Source: Celoporthe dispersa (Eukaryota > Ascomycota > Sordariomycetes > Diaporthales > Cryphonectriaceae). Taken from it: a DNA stretch of 64,000 bases. The notes below the pieces were generated by a model. The model saw only the letters and a list, made by a program, of their open reading frames with translations. It was not told the origin of the DNA and ran no database searches. The number at the start of each line of letters is the position of its first letter. Within the stretch, counting starts at the first letter, position 1. The DNA lies in NCBI GenBank assembly GCA_016584495.1, contig WAID01000004.1, positions 1,922,001-1,986,000 of the forward strand, read 5' to 3'. The position numbers and the translations under genes are program-made. This document shows positions 23,007 through 34,462 of this stretch, in pieces.

Positions 23007-26000
23007 TTACTTCACATCTGCAGGTGTCAGCGCCTGTACCATGCTCGTGCCCTCGCTGAACCTTGTCTTGAAGATGCGGTTGGCATTCTGGAACATGCCG
23101 TCCTTCAGACTGACGACGATAAACTGGGAGCCCTTGAAACGGCTCTTGATGAGCCGGCCGATGTTCTGGGTATGCGACAGGTCAAGCGCGGCGTCGACTT
23201 CGTCCAGGATGTACATGGGTGCTGGCTTGAACTGCAGCAGGGCCATGATGAGCGAAAGGGCGATGAGTGATCTGTAAAAAGCGCTGTCAATACCTAACCG
23301 CCTCGAGAGGGTGGGTAGCATTCGGGAAGGGGCGTACCTCTGGCCGCCACTCAGCTCTGTGAGGCTTTGCTTCCAGACCTTGCCGAGACAGACCTTGACC
23401 TCCAGGCCCTCGTTGATGGTCTTGCCCTCTGGCGGGTCCAGCTTGGCAAACGAGCCTCCAGGTAGCAGCTCCGAGAAGATCTCACCAAAGTCAGCGTTGA
23501 CCTTCTGCCACGTCTCATATAGCGCCTTCTTCTTGTAGTCGTCTAGGCTCACGATGGTCTCCTCGATCTTCTTCTTGTCTCGGATGACCGTCTTCATCAT
23601 GTGCTTGAGCGCGACTTCTTTCTTCTCGACGCTGTCGATCATGTTCATGACCTTCGGGTTGATCTTCTTCTTCATCCCCTGGAACCGGTCTGTCAGGTTC
23701 CGCAGCGTGGACTTGCACTCGGCTATGTTGTGGTTCTTGAAATCGTACGGGGTGCCAGCGCGGCCAAAGTTGTCCTTCTCGTCGGCAATCCATTCGTGTT
23801 CCTTCTCCATGTGTTCGACAGCCTGCCGAGCGCTCTGCTGCTCCTTGTTGAACTTCTCGACCTGGTGGCCGAGCTTCTGCATCTCTAGGCCCTCCTCGGT
23901 GATCCGAGCGTTCTTGCTGCGCATCGCGTCCTCGAGGGCACGGAGCTCATCATCGAAGATGCTGAGCTTGGCTCGTTCCGCATCGAGATCGGCTTGAGCT
24001 TTGTCATGAGTCTCCTGAAGATCGTCCCGCTCCTTCAAGGTCTTGGCAATCTCATCCTGCTGGGCTCCGATGGCCTGGTCAATCTCCTGCAGCTGTTCAC
24101 GGGCAGCTGCAAGATCGCCAGACACCTGTTCGGAGTCGAGCTGAGCGTTCTGTAGCTCCTTCTGTAGCGTCTTGACCGACGCCCGGTGCTTCTCGAGGGA
24201 AGCCCGCAGCTTGTCCAGGGAAGCTTGCAATTCGACGAGCTTTCCGTCCTTGTTGCTGTCGAAGTCCTTCATGTCCTTCTCAATCCGTTTTGCGTCCGCC
24301 GTGGCCTCCGCGTGGCGCTTCTTGGCTTCTTGGCTGTTCTCCTTCAGTTGGCCGATCTGCTCCTTCATGTTCTCCACATCCTGGATGATGGAAGAGGACG
24401 AGTTGCTGCCAATCTGCTCCTCCGCAAGCTTGATCTCGTGGCTCTTCAGGTCAAAGTCCTGCTTGATCCTCCGGGCTTGATCGAGCTTCGACTTCTCGCC
24501 CGCGATCCTGGCCTGTAGGTCGCGGAGGGATGCTTCGGCTTCCCTGATCTGCCGGTTCAGCTCGTTGAGCTTTTGCATCGTCACCAAGACCCCGCTGGAA
24601 TTGGGTGCACTGCCGCCGGACAGTGTGCCAGAGGGATCGTACGAATCCCCTTGAAGAGTAATGCTCCTCATCCTCACGCTGGGGTCGAAGGTGACCCTCT
24701 TGGCAGTCTCCGCATCATCGCAGATCAGGGTGTTGCCGAAGACGTATTGCATGGCAGCCGAGACCTCATCATCGTAGCCCACCAGCGAAAGGGCCAAGTT
24801 GACCTTCCCCGGGGCTATCCTTTGGGCAGTCGCAATGGTCTGTGCAGAGGCCTTGAAAGCAGAGATCTTGTTGAGCGGGATGATCGTGACGCGCTTGCGC
24901 AATCTGCCGCCCTTGAGCAGCTGAGTACCGGTGACCTCAGTGTCGACGACGACGTTGTAGAGACGTCCTCCAGCGCATATCTCGAGTGCAGTCCCCGCCT
25001 GTGTGTTCTCCTTATCGAGCGTGAAAAGCTGGGCGACGAGGCCCTTCACCTTTGATCTGTCGAAATTGGGCATCGGATCGGCATAGTTGAAGTCAATGTT
25101 GGCCACCTTGCGTTTGAGGGCATCAGACTCTTGCCTGAGACTGCGTATCCTCTGCTGGAGGCTGCTCTCTTCCTTGTACAGCTCCTCCTCGGCACCAGGG
25201 CTGAAGCCAAGCTTGCCGAGCTCCTTCTCCAGCCGTTGCGCCTGGGACCTGAGGCCTTCGAGCTCCTTAAGCAAGCCGGCATTCTGCTCCTTTGCTTTCT
25301 TGGCGCGCGGCTCCTCCTCTTTGATGCGCTTCTCAAGATGTGCAATCTTGATCTTGGCCTGCTCCTGCTCTGTCACCGCGGCGGAGGCGCGGTGCCTCGC
25401 GTCTTGCAGCTGGGCCTGGTAGCCGTTCTCCTGGCCCTCCTTGGATGCGACACCTGTCTGCAGGGTCTGCAGCAGTTCCTCCTTGGACTCTGCCTCCTGG
25501 CTCTGCCTCTCGAGTTCTTCTTTCGCTGAGTCGTGTTTGGCCTTGGTTTTCTCGTATGCCTTTGTCTTGTCCTTCAGCGATGCCTCGAGCTCGGCAACAT
25601 TCTTCTCTCCGGCTATCCTGCGATCTTGCTCCTCGGTCAAGCTCGACTTCTTCAGGTCCATCACGGTCGCCAGGCGCACAAGCTCGTTCGAAAGCTTCTT
25701 GACGGAGTCTTGCAGGGCCCCGGCCTTGGCCCCCTTCCGAAGCTCCTTGTCACGTTGGCCCTTGACCCTCTGGACGTCTTCCTCTAGATGAGAAATCTCG
25801 CTCTTCAGCCTCACGGCTGAGTCCTCCAGATCCTTTTGCCTCTGCTTCTTGCCTCCCAGGTCTGCTGCTGACTGCTCGAGCTTCTCCTTGTATCGCACGT
25901 AGTCATGGGAGACCACCAGCCTCGTCAGGCGCTCAAGATCGTTTTGTGTCTGTTGGAAGTCAAGGAATGCTCTCTTCTCCCCGCGCAGCTTCTCGAGCTT

Positions 26001-26804
26001 CGGTTCTATCTCCTCGCGAAGGAGCTCTGTGATCTCTTGCAGCTTCAGGTCCTTCTTCGCCATGGTCTTGAACGCCTTGTCACGGCGATCCTCGAACATC
26101 CTCGTGCCGGCCGCCTCCTCAATCATGGCCAGGATCTCGACGGACTTCATGTTCAGCACCTTTGTGATCTTGCCCTGCATGATGAGAAAGTTGGGGTTGT
26201 TGATGTTCAGACCGACGGACTGGAAAAGGTTCTGGACCGTTTGCTGCTGGGCGCGGTGGCCGTTGATCAGGTACTTGGAGGTGCCGCCGAGGACGATCTG
26301 GCGGGTGACGCTGATCGTCGCATATTCCTCGAACCCGATAGGTGACTTCTTCTTGTCTTTATTGTCGAAGACGATCGTGACGCTGGCCTTTGTGACTCCG
26401 GCTTGTCCGCGCTTGTAGATTAGGTCCTATCGACGCGAGAGAAGAAAAAACAAGGTCAGAAAAGCAGGATGGGTGCGGTGGGAAGAAGCTCTGGACCTGA
26501 TCGCACCTGTAGGTTTTGCGCGCGCACTGTCGACATGTTGGTGATGCCCAAAACGAAACAGATGGAGTCCAGGATGTTGGACTTTCCACTGCCGTTGAGG
26601 CCGGTGATGGAGTTGAAGCTCTCGTCCCTGCATCGGTCAGCGGACAGTTGCACTCTCGATCGACACTGCGGAGGTCTTGTTTACCATCCTGAAATCACCG
26701 TCCGGACGGCGTACGACTTGAAGCCCTGCGAAATTGTCAGAAAGCAGAGTGAGACGTGGCTGAGGGTGGCGACATACGTCTACTATGATCTCGGTGACCC
26801 TCAT
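23007..26804 (-). CDS. smc2: SMC2, condensin structural maintenance of chromosomes subunit
   Basis: Core ATPase of condensin, which compacts mitotic chromosomes with SMC4. There are five exons: 26778-26804 (MRVTEIIVD), 26685-26725, 26507-26627, 23338-26426 and 23007-23271. Introns of 52, 57, 80 and 66 bp are all GT-AG. The product is 1180 aa, the normal SMC2 length, with no frameshift. Motifs: Walker A GLNGSGKS (32-39), QNLQDLIYKRGQ, the SMC2-typical MIEEAAGTRMFEDRR, long coiled coils, hinge (about 520-680, GGRLYNVVVDTEVTGTQLL), signature LSGGQR split by the last intron, and Walker B YILDEVDAALD. Divergent from the LysM gene across 1.8 kb. Confidence 0.97.
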
Positions 26805-26962
26805 GGCGGCGGGCTCTGGCGTGTCGTCGTGGTCGACGTGAACATCGAGGTTGAGGTGCGAGGTGGGACCTGCGATGTTGGCTGCCGACGCGGGTCGTAA
26901 ACAACAAATTCAATCGCGCATGGCAACGGATCCCCGCTAAGCTGGCGGCCGCCACGTTTGAG

Positions 26963-26975
26963 AAACCCTAACCCT
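26963..26975. promoter_or_regulatory. Telomere-repeat-like box (AAACCCTAACCCT)
   Basis: Two consecutive CCCTAA-type units about 160 bp upstream of the SMC2 start. Such teloboxes are promoter elements in some eukaryotes (for example Tbf1 or Myb-like binding); a role here is inference. Confidence 0.35.
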
Positions 26976-27148
26976 GTTTACCTGCACGGTGTAAGCCTTA
27001 CTCACCTTTGAGCCTCGGGGTCTTCTTGTTGTTGCTTTTTCTGCGTGTCTGACGGTTTTATGGGCTGCGGGTATAGATTTGTCATGTTTCTATGCATGTG
27101 ATAATAGCCTTAGTGATTGCTAAAATAGAGCTGCCCATCTTCTTTAGA

Positions 27149-27168
27149 GTCCTGTCCTGTCCTGTCCT
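27149..27168. repeat. (GTCCT)4 tandem repeat
   Basis: Four perfect copies of a pentamer in the SMC2-LysM intergenic region. Confidence 0.9.
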
Positions 27169-28628
27169 GGATTGTCCGCTGGTCCTGGACGCTCGGCTTC
27201 GATTCTGCTCTCTCTCCAAGGCCCGCTGGAAGACTCTGGGCAAATAGAAAACAAAAGGACTGCAAGGGTTGTGTCTTGAAGATTCGCTGTGAGCATAGGT
27301 ATTATTAGTACGTGAGCTCCATAACCACGACCAGTGCGCTGATCATATGTGGCCAATACAACGCGTTCGGGACGTAGTAATCGAAAGTCTAGTGGTGGAT
27401 GGACATGGCCAGCCATATTCGGAGTAGCGAAAAGGCCATGGCCACCAACAGATGCGTCCTCATTAGAGCCCTGAGGAGTTCGCTCACAACACTCAGACCA
27501 GGTCGTTCTCAGGACCAGGTGGCCTGCACCGATGTTCAGACCGTGCCATGAGCGGGAGTGCGATCAAGCCAGGCCTGGGATGTGGACAAACTGCTCAGGA
27601 ATCTCATAGACGTCGCCTGTGATGCGGTTACGCGTAACATGAGCAGGCCGGGTCCAAAAGTGCTGCGGTCGTTGGGCGGGGGAGAACATGCGGAAGCTGG
27701 TCGTCGACAATGATTCCTCGCGAGAACGCAGCCGTAAACTAAAGCGTCCATGTTTCGATTGTTCGGCGGCGAAGGAGAATAGGGTTTCCGCGTTATCCAT
27801 GTCTAATTTTTTTCTTTTCTTCTTGGATATTAAAATGTAAGGAAAATGAAATCTGTTTTGGTGTTCTATTAAAGTACGCCGAGCTGGCACTGGAGGTTCA
27901 GTCTTGCTGACTTAGCAGACTGTATTAGTGGACTAAAGTCAACTAGAGCCGACTGCATTAGCACAGCGTAGGGTGACTGGTTATTTTGGGACGGTGCCCC
28001 AGGCTGCTGCTACAGGGCCAACACGGCTGCCGTACTACCTCCCGTAGTGCGTACCATGGTACCTGAAGCACCGCCCCATCAGCCTGTGTTTCCCCCCAAG
28101 CACAGCACTGGGGGGCCGTCTAATTCGGGGTACGTATCCGCTCGCCGCCAATTCCACTTCCTCCTGTACTTGGACTCCCCGTATCAGACCTCCGCCATCA
28201 AGCGACCCGAGCACATCTGTCCAATTTGTCCCTCAAGACCTCCACGACGCCCTCACACGGGAGCACAACACGCAACGACGACTCGAAGCGACAGATTCGG
28301 AGCACGCCGTCGCTCGAGTACGCAATCAACCCCGCTGTTGCATTGCTCCACGATCCCCAATCCCCCAACGTGTCTTCGGCGTCCCTCTCCCGTATCTGAT
28401 CCCTTTGTTTCAACGACGAGCCCTGGGCGGACTGTTCTCCCTCGCCCCCCCCCCCTTCTCTCTCTCCAACCCCTATAGCTCCAGTCAAGACCTCAAAGGA
28501 GCGAACCCGTCCCATCACAAGACTCAGCCGACGCCCATTGTTCCCCGCGTCGCCGAGCCGCGTCCCGATCTGATGGTTGCGATCCACTCCGGCGACTGCA
28601 GCGCGCCGAGGTCCCAGGCCTCGTCGTG

Positions 28629-30495
28629 ATGTCGACCACTGCCCGGCTCTCGACACCCGCTCACGATGCCGAAGCCCGCCCAAGGAACCGTCGTCTCGGC
28701 ACGGCAGCTGGTGACTCTGGCACCTCGTCCCCGAGGTCGAGCTCGCTGCTCAGAGCGTCGAGCCGCTCGCCGACCAGGGGCGCGAGCCCCATCCCGGCCG
28801 CGCGAATAGGGCCCCCATCGAGGTCATCCAGCAGGGCTGCGCCCGCGCACTCATCATACAACGGCAACCCCTCAAGCTACGCCGGGAAGGGCTGGTTCGA
28901 CAGTTCATGGTCTACGGGCTGGACCTCGGTCCAGGACCTCGCCACGTCCTTCCTGAGCGGTGAGACGCATCGCGGGGCCAGCCCCGGGAGGCCGACGGTT
29001 AAGACGTCCGACAGCGCATTGAGGAACAAGCAGCCGAGTGCCTGGGGCCCACAACCTCCAGAGACCCCTCGCCCGGGGATCGACGATGTCGCCGCAGGCA
29101 CGTTGGCCGAGCGAGAGGCGGCGTACAAGACCAGAAAGACGGCAAGCGTCCTGGAGAGCCATGAAGGCGTGAATGGAGGGCTGGACGTGACGGGCAAATT
29201 CAAGAGGCGGAATTCCGACGAGGACTCCCGGACCACCCCGACCAACCCCGAGATCCAGGACCAATTGGTCTATATACACCATGTCCAATCCAATGATACC
29301 TACGCGGGGGTCATCCTGAAGTACAGGTGCCAAGAGGACGCGTTTAGGAAGGCCAATGGATTGTGGTCGAGGGACAACATCCAGATACGGAAATGGTTGG
29401 CGCTGCCAGTGGATGCCTGCGAAGTGAGAGGCAGGCCGTGCGATGGTCCGTCGTACTACTCGAAGGAGGTGGATCTTCTCGCGACGACGCCAGGGGCGAC
29501 GACACCTGGGCCGTCCCCCCTGCGAAACTCAACCACACAAAACTCCTACAATGACTTCTTCGCAGCAGCGCAGAACGGCAAGGCGCACGAGGAACCCGCA
29601 GCAGAGGAGGAGAAGCCGTGGACACATGTTAGGTGGGCCAGACTCGACCATTGCAAGGAGCCCGTGGAGATCGCGAGGGTGTCTAGGAGGGCAATGGGAT
29701 ACTTCCCGCCGAGGAGGAAGAAGAGCGTGCGCACCACATCTTCACTAAGCACGCCGAGGGCTTCTTTCGACGTGCCCAGCATGGCCCTCAGCTCTGATGT
29801 TGGCGACAGCGAAGTGGGCTTCTCCGACCGCCGGCAGAGTATGCTCGCCAGCCGCCCCCACATCCCCTCGGCATACGCCTCATCAGCACCAACGCCGTCT
29901 CGGAGCAGGGTAGGCAGCGGCAACGATGATCTCAGGCCAGCATGGATGAGGAGGCCGGGCGGCGTCGGTACACTGAGCAGGAATGTGCGAGCGCCGGGCC
30001 CGGAAAAGGATTATTTCAACACCTGGACGAGGAAACACCTACCCAGCCTCAACATTGACACGCTCCCGTCGATGGCGATCATGGGATCCGAGAGCGCTCA
30101 TTTTGGTTTCAACAGCGACGAGGGCGCTGCCATCGTCGAAAGCCCCTTCGAGGAAGGCCGCGATCTGACGTCTACGAGCAGGCAGGGCTCGGGGCTCGAC
30201 AAGGCTGCTGCGGCCATCGAGACATGGCTGCGCGGCGCGTGGGCCAAGAGACCAAACACCCCTATCCTGGGGCCGAGCCGACCTCGAGGGGGGAGACGGG
30301 GACCTGATCGAGCTTGAGGACACCAACAGCGAGGACGGGCGGATCAGCGGCCTCCTGGAACAAGGCGACTCGAGTCTGCTGAACTCGAATTACGGCTCGT
30401 CCAGCCGGAGCGACGGGGAGAGCAGCCTCCTGAGAGGCCGCATGCCTTCACGCAGCAACTTCGGGCTGTCCAAGGACAACAAGAAGGCTGACTAG
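28629..30495 (+). CDS. Intracellular LysM-domain protein
   Basis: Single-exon gene starting at the ATG 28629 (MSTTARLSTP). There is no signal peptide. The N-terminal third is Ser/Arg/Pro-rich and probably disordered. One LysM domain lies at about residues 209-262 (YIHHVQSNDTYAGVILKY...FRKANGLW...WLALPVDAC). A conserved C-terminal block follows, including WTHVRWARLDHCKEPVEIARV and RAMGYFPPRRKKS. This architecture matches non-secreted fungal LysM proteins, not chitin-binding effectors; their molecular role is unknown. The frame breaks near 30269-30272 (GGGG, one G too many). Removing one base continues through DGDLIELEDTNSEDGRISGL to a stop at 30493-30495, giving 621 aa. As read, the ORF ends early at 30317. 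Confidence 0.85.
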
Positions 30496-30830
30496 GGAGG
30501 CGTGCCTCCGGGCTGACCAAGGCTGGGAACATGTAATACGCAGCATCCAAGGCGGCGTTGGTGCTAAATCGAATCTGGAGTCTTTATTTATTTAGGTATC
30601 TGCGAGCGTGGGGCAAATCTGATCATGTTTATAAGGTAAGCGCTGAGGCGACCAGTTCTTGGTGTTATCGGAATAGACTATCCTCTTACGAAAGGGGGTT
30701 TAGAATTTATATGTGCTACCTACCTACTTAGGTAGCCTGCATGCCTGCCAATTCATGATGGCACATGACACTCGAGAAGAGAGCGTCTCCCAAACAAGAC
30801 TTCCACACGCCCACACCACAACAAGCTCCC
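30496..30830. other. Convergent 3' region, LysM gene / HD-domain gene
   Basis: No gene. It includes the near-palindrome CTACCTACTTAGGTAG at about 30720-30735, one of several TAGGTA/TACCTA-type motifs. Confidence 0.5.
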
Positions 30831-31550
30831 CTAGAATCCCTTATTGACGCCTTCCCACCCAGGGTTCTCCTCGGCCGCCCTGAAGAGATCACCCGGCCAC
30901 GAGCCGCCCGGCGCCTTCGACCTCGTAGTCCTGGCCTGGCACACCACAGCATCTCCCAGCTCCTTCTCCACGCCCAGCCTCGGCAGCAAACCCTCGACCT
31001 CGTCCACATACGCCCGGCTGAGCACCGTCCTCATCCCCTCCGACACCGACCCAAAATCCGCCAGCACGGCCAGCCGCACCAGCCTCACCAGGCCGCCTGC
31101 ACCCTCCGCCACATGAGGACTGTCGTGCATCGCGATGGCGAGCCAGCTCTCGCGGACGGCCACCGGATCAGACCCGTGCCTGCCGAGGAGGGCCGCGGCA
31201 TAGTCTGCGCCTGCAACCTCAAAGCGTCTTGGGTCTGAGGCCAGGAGGTCGGAGGCGCCGATGTCGTGGAGGATGCAGCTTACGAAGAGGACGCTCTGGT
31301 CTACGGCGGGTGCCGCGGGGAGGAGGTCCGTGGAGTCCGGTGGTGCGAGGTGCAGGGCGCTCAGGGCGTAGAGGTAGACGCGAAAGCTGTGGTTGAAGAT
31401 GGAGAGTGGAAGGAGGGACTGGGCCTTGGAGAGAGCCTCGAGGCAGGCTGGATGCTCTGGGACTCGTGCGAGGAGCTGCTCCGAGATGGCTTGGGAAGGT
31501 GGTCCAACTTCGGGATGGAGTTGTTGTGAGGTGGTGGACGAGTGGCACAT
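30831..31550 (-). CDS. HD-domain hydrolase, cyanamide hydratase/Ddi2-like
   Basis: Single-exon 239-aa protein with the metal-binding HD signature: HSFRVYLYA (first His), FVSCILHDIG (His-Asp), then RFEVAGADYAAALL and WLAIAMHDSPH. This order matches fungal HD proteins related to cyanamide hydratase (yeast Ddi2/Ddi3), which hydrate cyanamide to urea. However, many family members are uncharacterised, so the substrate is unproven. It is a little shorter at the N-terminus than cyanamide hydratase. Start is the ATG at 31550 (MCHSSTTSQQ), directly after a T-rich run on the plus strand. Divergent from ARV1 across 392 bp. Confidence 0.8.
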   Translation of the reverse strand: MCHSSTTSQQLHPEVGPPSQAISEQLLARVPEHPACLEALSKAQSLLPLSIFNHSFRVYLYALSALHLAPPDSTDLLPAAPAVDQSVLFVSCILHDIGASDLLASDPRRFEVAGADYAAALLGRHGSDPVAVRESWLAIAMHDSPHVAEGAGGLVRLVRLAVLADFGSVSEGMRTVLSRAYVDEVEGLLPRLGVEKELGDAVVCQARTTRSKAPGGSWPGDLFRAAEENPGWEGVNKGF

Positions 31551-31942
31551 ATTTTTTTTTTTTTCCTTCTTTCTTTTTTTCTTCCCTTGGTATTATTTTA
31601 TTGAAGCTGCGCTAGAATGACTAGATAATCTTGTTGAGAAGATTTTGTATATAGAAGTTCGCAGTCCTGTTGAGTCGCCATGCGCTCGCTGCTGACATGC
31701 GTTGCAGGCCGATCCGCGGCGGCTACCAAAATAAATAGGCCATCTCCAAACATCCATCACCCTGCCTGCTCGTTGCATCCCCCCCCCCCCAACCACCGAC
31801 TCTAAACCTTCCAACTCCCCAACGCATAGCGCGACGCGTCTTACGGCGCCTAGCGAGCTCAAACCTAGAGACGACAAAAATGTCATACCCTCGCTGAGGA
31901 AAGAAAAAAGAAAGAAACAAAAGGATCGGATAGAACGAGACG
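31551..31942. other. Divergent promoter region HD gene / ARV1
   Basis: No coding sequence is supported. T-rich runs lie at about 31551-31582 and a C10 run near 31780. Confidence 0.5.
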
Positions 31943-33080
31943 ATGCCGATCTGCATAGAGTGTCGCCATCCGGTCAAGACACTATGGACGAAATATTCCG
32001 GCGCAGGTGACAAGTCGAGCGGCCACAACATCCGCCTGACGGTCTGCAAGAACTGCGGCCGGTTCTGCGACAAATATGTCGAGCACGACTACATTGTCCT
32101 GTTTATCGATCTGGTCCTGATCAAGCCACAGGTGTGTCTCTGTGTGTTCTTGCACGCCGGGCGCGTTGAGGACGGAGCCGGGAGGGAAAAGGGACAATGG
32201 AGGCTGACGCGACAAAAAAACATCTGCTTGCTTAGGTGTATCGGCACTTGCTGCACAATACGTTGATGCGAGATCGAGACCAGTTTGATGTATGTTGTTG
32301 CTCCTCGCATGGGAGGGCGATCGTCGTGAGAAAAGAAACAGAAGAGCAACCACACTAACCGGGGCGAAACAAAGCCATCCATCATCCGCCTCGGGGTCCT
32401 GCTGCTCCTCTTCGACGTCTACCTTACCTGGGCGCGCATCGAGAAGCACTCCGTCCCTGGAGACTCCGGCCTCTTGTCCGACAGCAACTTCGGCCGGCTT
32501 GCGCAGCAACCCATCGTGTTCCAGTACATGTTCTTCCGTGAGCCTCTCTGCATCCCTTCTACTATAGAACCTCCTACATGCAGCAGCACAAGGGCAAGAA
32601 GCTGACAAAAAGGAGCCAGTGATCCTCTGCACCGCCTCCACACTCGCCTTCCACCTCTCGATCCGCTTCCTCACCTCCTCGCCCTACTCCCCCCTCGGCC
32701 TCCTCGGCGTCCTGCCGCGGTACTCCCGCCCCAATTCCGTCTCGACCGCCCTCCTCGTGTCCAGCAGCACAAAGCTCTTCCCCATACTGATGGTGATCTG
32801 GGAGTACGACGTGCCCGCCGCGGCGCGGTCGCTCGGCTGGGCTGTGGTGGCGGCCAACGTGGAGGCCCTCAAGATCCTCCTTGACTGTGGCTACGGCGTT
32901 GCGGCGCTGTTGACCACGGCAGGTGCCCTTAGCAGGTGGCTGGTCGGGCGGGGGATCCTGTGGGCGGCGGGCCTGGACGGGGTGGACAGCCAGGGCGAGG
33001 GGAGCGTTGCGGAGGAGGGAAAGGCGCTCTGGGCGCTGATCGTCTTTGTTAGAGACTGGGTGGGCCAGTTGGCCATATAA
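31943..33080 (+). CDS. arv1: ARV1, sterol/sphingolipid homeostasis membrane protein
   Basis: ER membrane protein needed for sterol, sphingolipid and GPI-precursor distribution. Four exons: 31943-32131, 32236-32289, 32375-32537 and 32620-33080, all GT-AG, 288 aa. The N-terminal ARV1 homology domain is clear: a four-Cys zinc-like site at Cys4, Cys7, Cys35 and Cys38 (PICIECRHPVKTLW and VCKNCGRFCDKYVEH), then DYIVLFIDLVLIKPQ-VYRHLL(H/Y)NTL. Several hydrophobic segments follow (LGVLLLLFDVYLTW, ILCTASTLAFHLSIRF, ANVEALKILLDCGYG). No frameshift was seen. Confidence 0.95.
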
Positions 33081-33527
33081 TAATCAATCAACCAGCAAGC
33101 GTGCCAGGCGAGTTATAGATGGGAGAGATCATGTTTGAACCCTGGTCTATCCGGCACAGCTGTGCTTCCGCCTGCTTCCAGGACTGCAGCTCGAGTGCTC
33201 CGCCCGTCAGCATGCCAACCGTAGGTGGACAGCAGTGCCCACCAACCATACCACCACCGGGACCGCTCCCCTTGTCTCTCTTGACACAAAGAATGCCTTC
33301 CTCCCTCCACCTGTCGAATGTATCATGGCAGAATATAGCTCAGTGCATGCACTAGTCTGGACCCCCAAAATAGTCCCTCCCCCCCAAACGCCGGCAATGT
33401 GAATGATGAACAGGTGTTTTGTACAATCCAGAACGTTCTCGATATTCCTCGTCCCCACCCGCCCCGTGCGTGACGACCTTCCCTCCTCCTCCCCCTTCCC
33501 GTCTTCCGAGACCGCCGCCCGCCGGAT
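33081..33527. other. Convergent 3' region, ARV1 / VMA9
   Basis: No gene is supported in these 447 bp; short ORFs only. Confidence 0.5.
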
Positions 33528-34018
33528 TTACTCGTACACGAACTTCTCCCTGAGGTCCGATCGCTTCGGCTCGATCAAGGGGTGTAGTTGGGCGAGGAAT
33601 GTGATGGCCCACATGAGGTAGCAGCAGACGAACGCGAGGATGACAGATGACCGCCAGAGACTAAACGGACGGAGGAGGGAAGAGGCCTCAGGGTCAGCAC
33701 ATATCGCACCTACAGACAGACTAGCCGGCGAAGCGATGATGCCGGGGAGGAGGGTTGGTGGTGTCGACGAAGAAGAAGAGGACAAACTAACACTTGGTTT
33801 CTCCCCCTTGGGCGCCAGGAACCAGGCGCCGACGCACATGGCGGCGACGATGAAGAGGCCGATGAAGATGCTCCACCTGTGGTTGTGCGCGAACGGCATG
33901 GTCAGCCAGCCTGTTCCTCCTGTCTCAATTATCACCCTCGAGAGAGTGCTCTCTTCATGCTCGCACTCGCGCTGGTTTCGACCAAGAGTGGTGTTGACAC
34001 GACTCACCCGTTAGCCAT
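33528..34018 (-). CDS. vma9: V-type H+-ATPase subunit e (VMA9)
   Basis: Tiny V0 membrane subunit, 75 aa. It has three exons: an 11-nt first exon (34008-34018, MAN plus two bases of Gly), 33792-33876, and 33528-33660. The two introns (33877-34007 and 33661-33791) are both 131 bp. The sequence reads MANGWSIFIGLFIVAA, then WFLAPKGENQ, then LWRSSVILAFVCCYLMWAIT and FLAQLHPLIEPKRSDLR, which is diagnostic for Vma9 with two transmembrane helices. As read, exon 2 has one A too many in AAA (plus-strand TTT 33798-33800), giving GEKPS and a phase mismatch; with AA the protein reads GENQ and the donor phase fits. A naive start at MPFAHNHR lies inside intron 1 and is wrong. Confidence 0.93.
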
Positions 34019-34462
34019 ATTTTTTTTTCTGTTTTTTCTTTGGGGAGGGTTGGTCGGTCGGTCCGCGCGTGGGATGGAATGCAGTCGGAGGTGGGCTTGG
34101 AGGTTGGGAGGGTGGTGGCTTTTGGGCGGTGCTGCTTTGCTTGAGGAGTGACGACGGGTGTGCCTGGTGAGCTTCCCAGCAGCATCTCGCACTGCTTTGG
34201 TTGCAGTCTGCTTAGTCAGCCGCTCACCTGGGAATCCTTCGCCTGGCTGGATCCAGGGTGCCAGGGTCTCTCCTTCGCTCGTCTCTACTTCTTCGGGTCG
34301 AGAGCTTATGATTCTTTTTCTGTTTTCTACATCACAGGTGACCTTTTTTTCTTTCTTTTTTGGTTTTTTTGCGACTTTATTTAGCCCAGGCTGAAAAGTC
34401 TGGTGGCATTCAGCAGATTTTAGATATGAATACATGTTTCCGATCCTTTCATCTTCAACACC
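34019..34462. other. Intergenic region, VMA9 promoter / dehydrogenase 3' flank
   Basis: 444 bp with no supportable gene. T-rich runs lie at about 34021-34040 and 34345-34370. Confidence 0.5.

Larger units (their letters stand above)
26805..28628. other. Divergent promoter region SMC2 / LysM gene
   Basis: 1.8 kb with no supportable gene. It contains a telomere-like box AAACCCTAACCCT (26963-26975), a GTCCT pentamer repeated four times (27149-27168) and a GTACCATGGTAC palindrome (28051-28062). Short ORFs at 27144-27890 and 28047-28629 have no recognisable domain. Confidence 0.6.
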
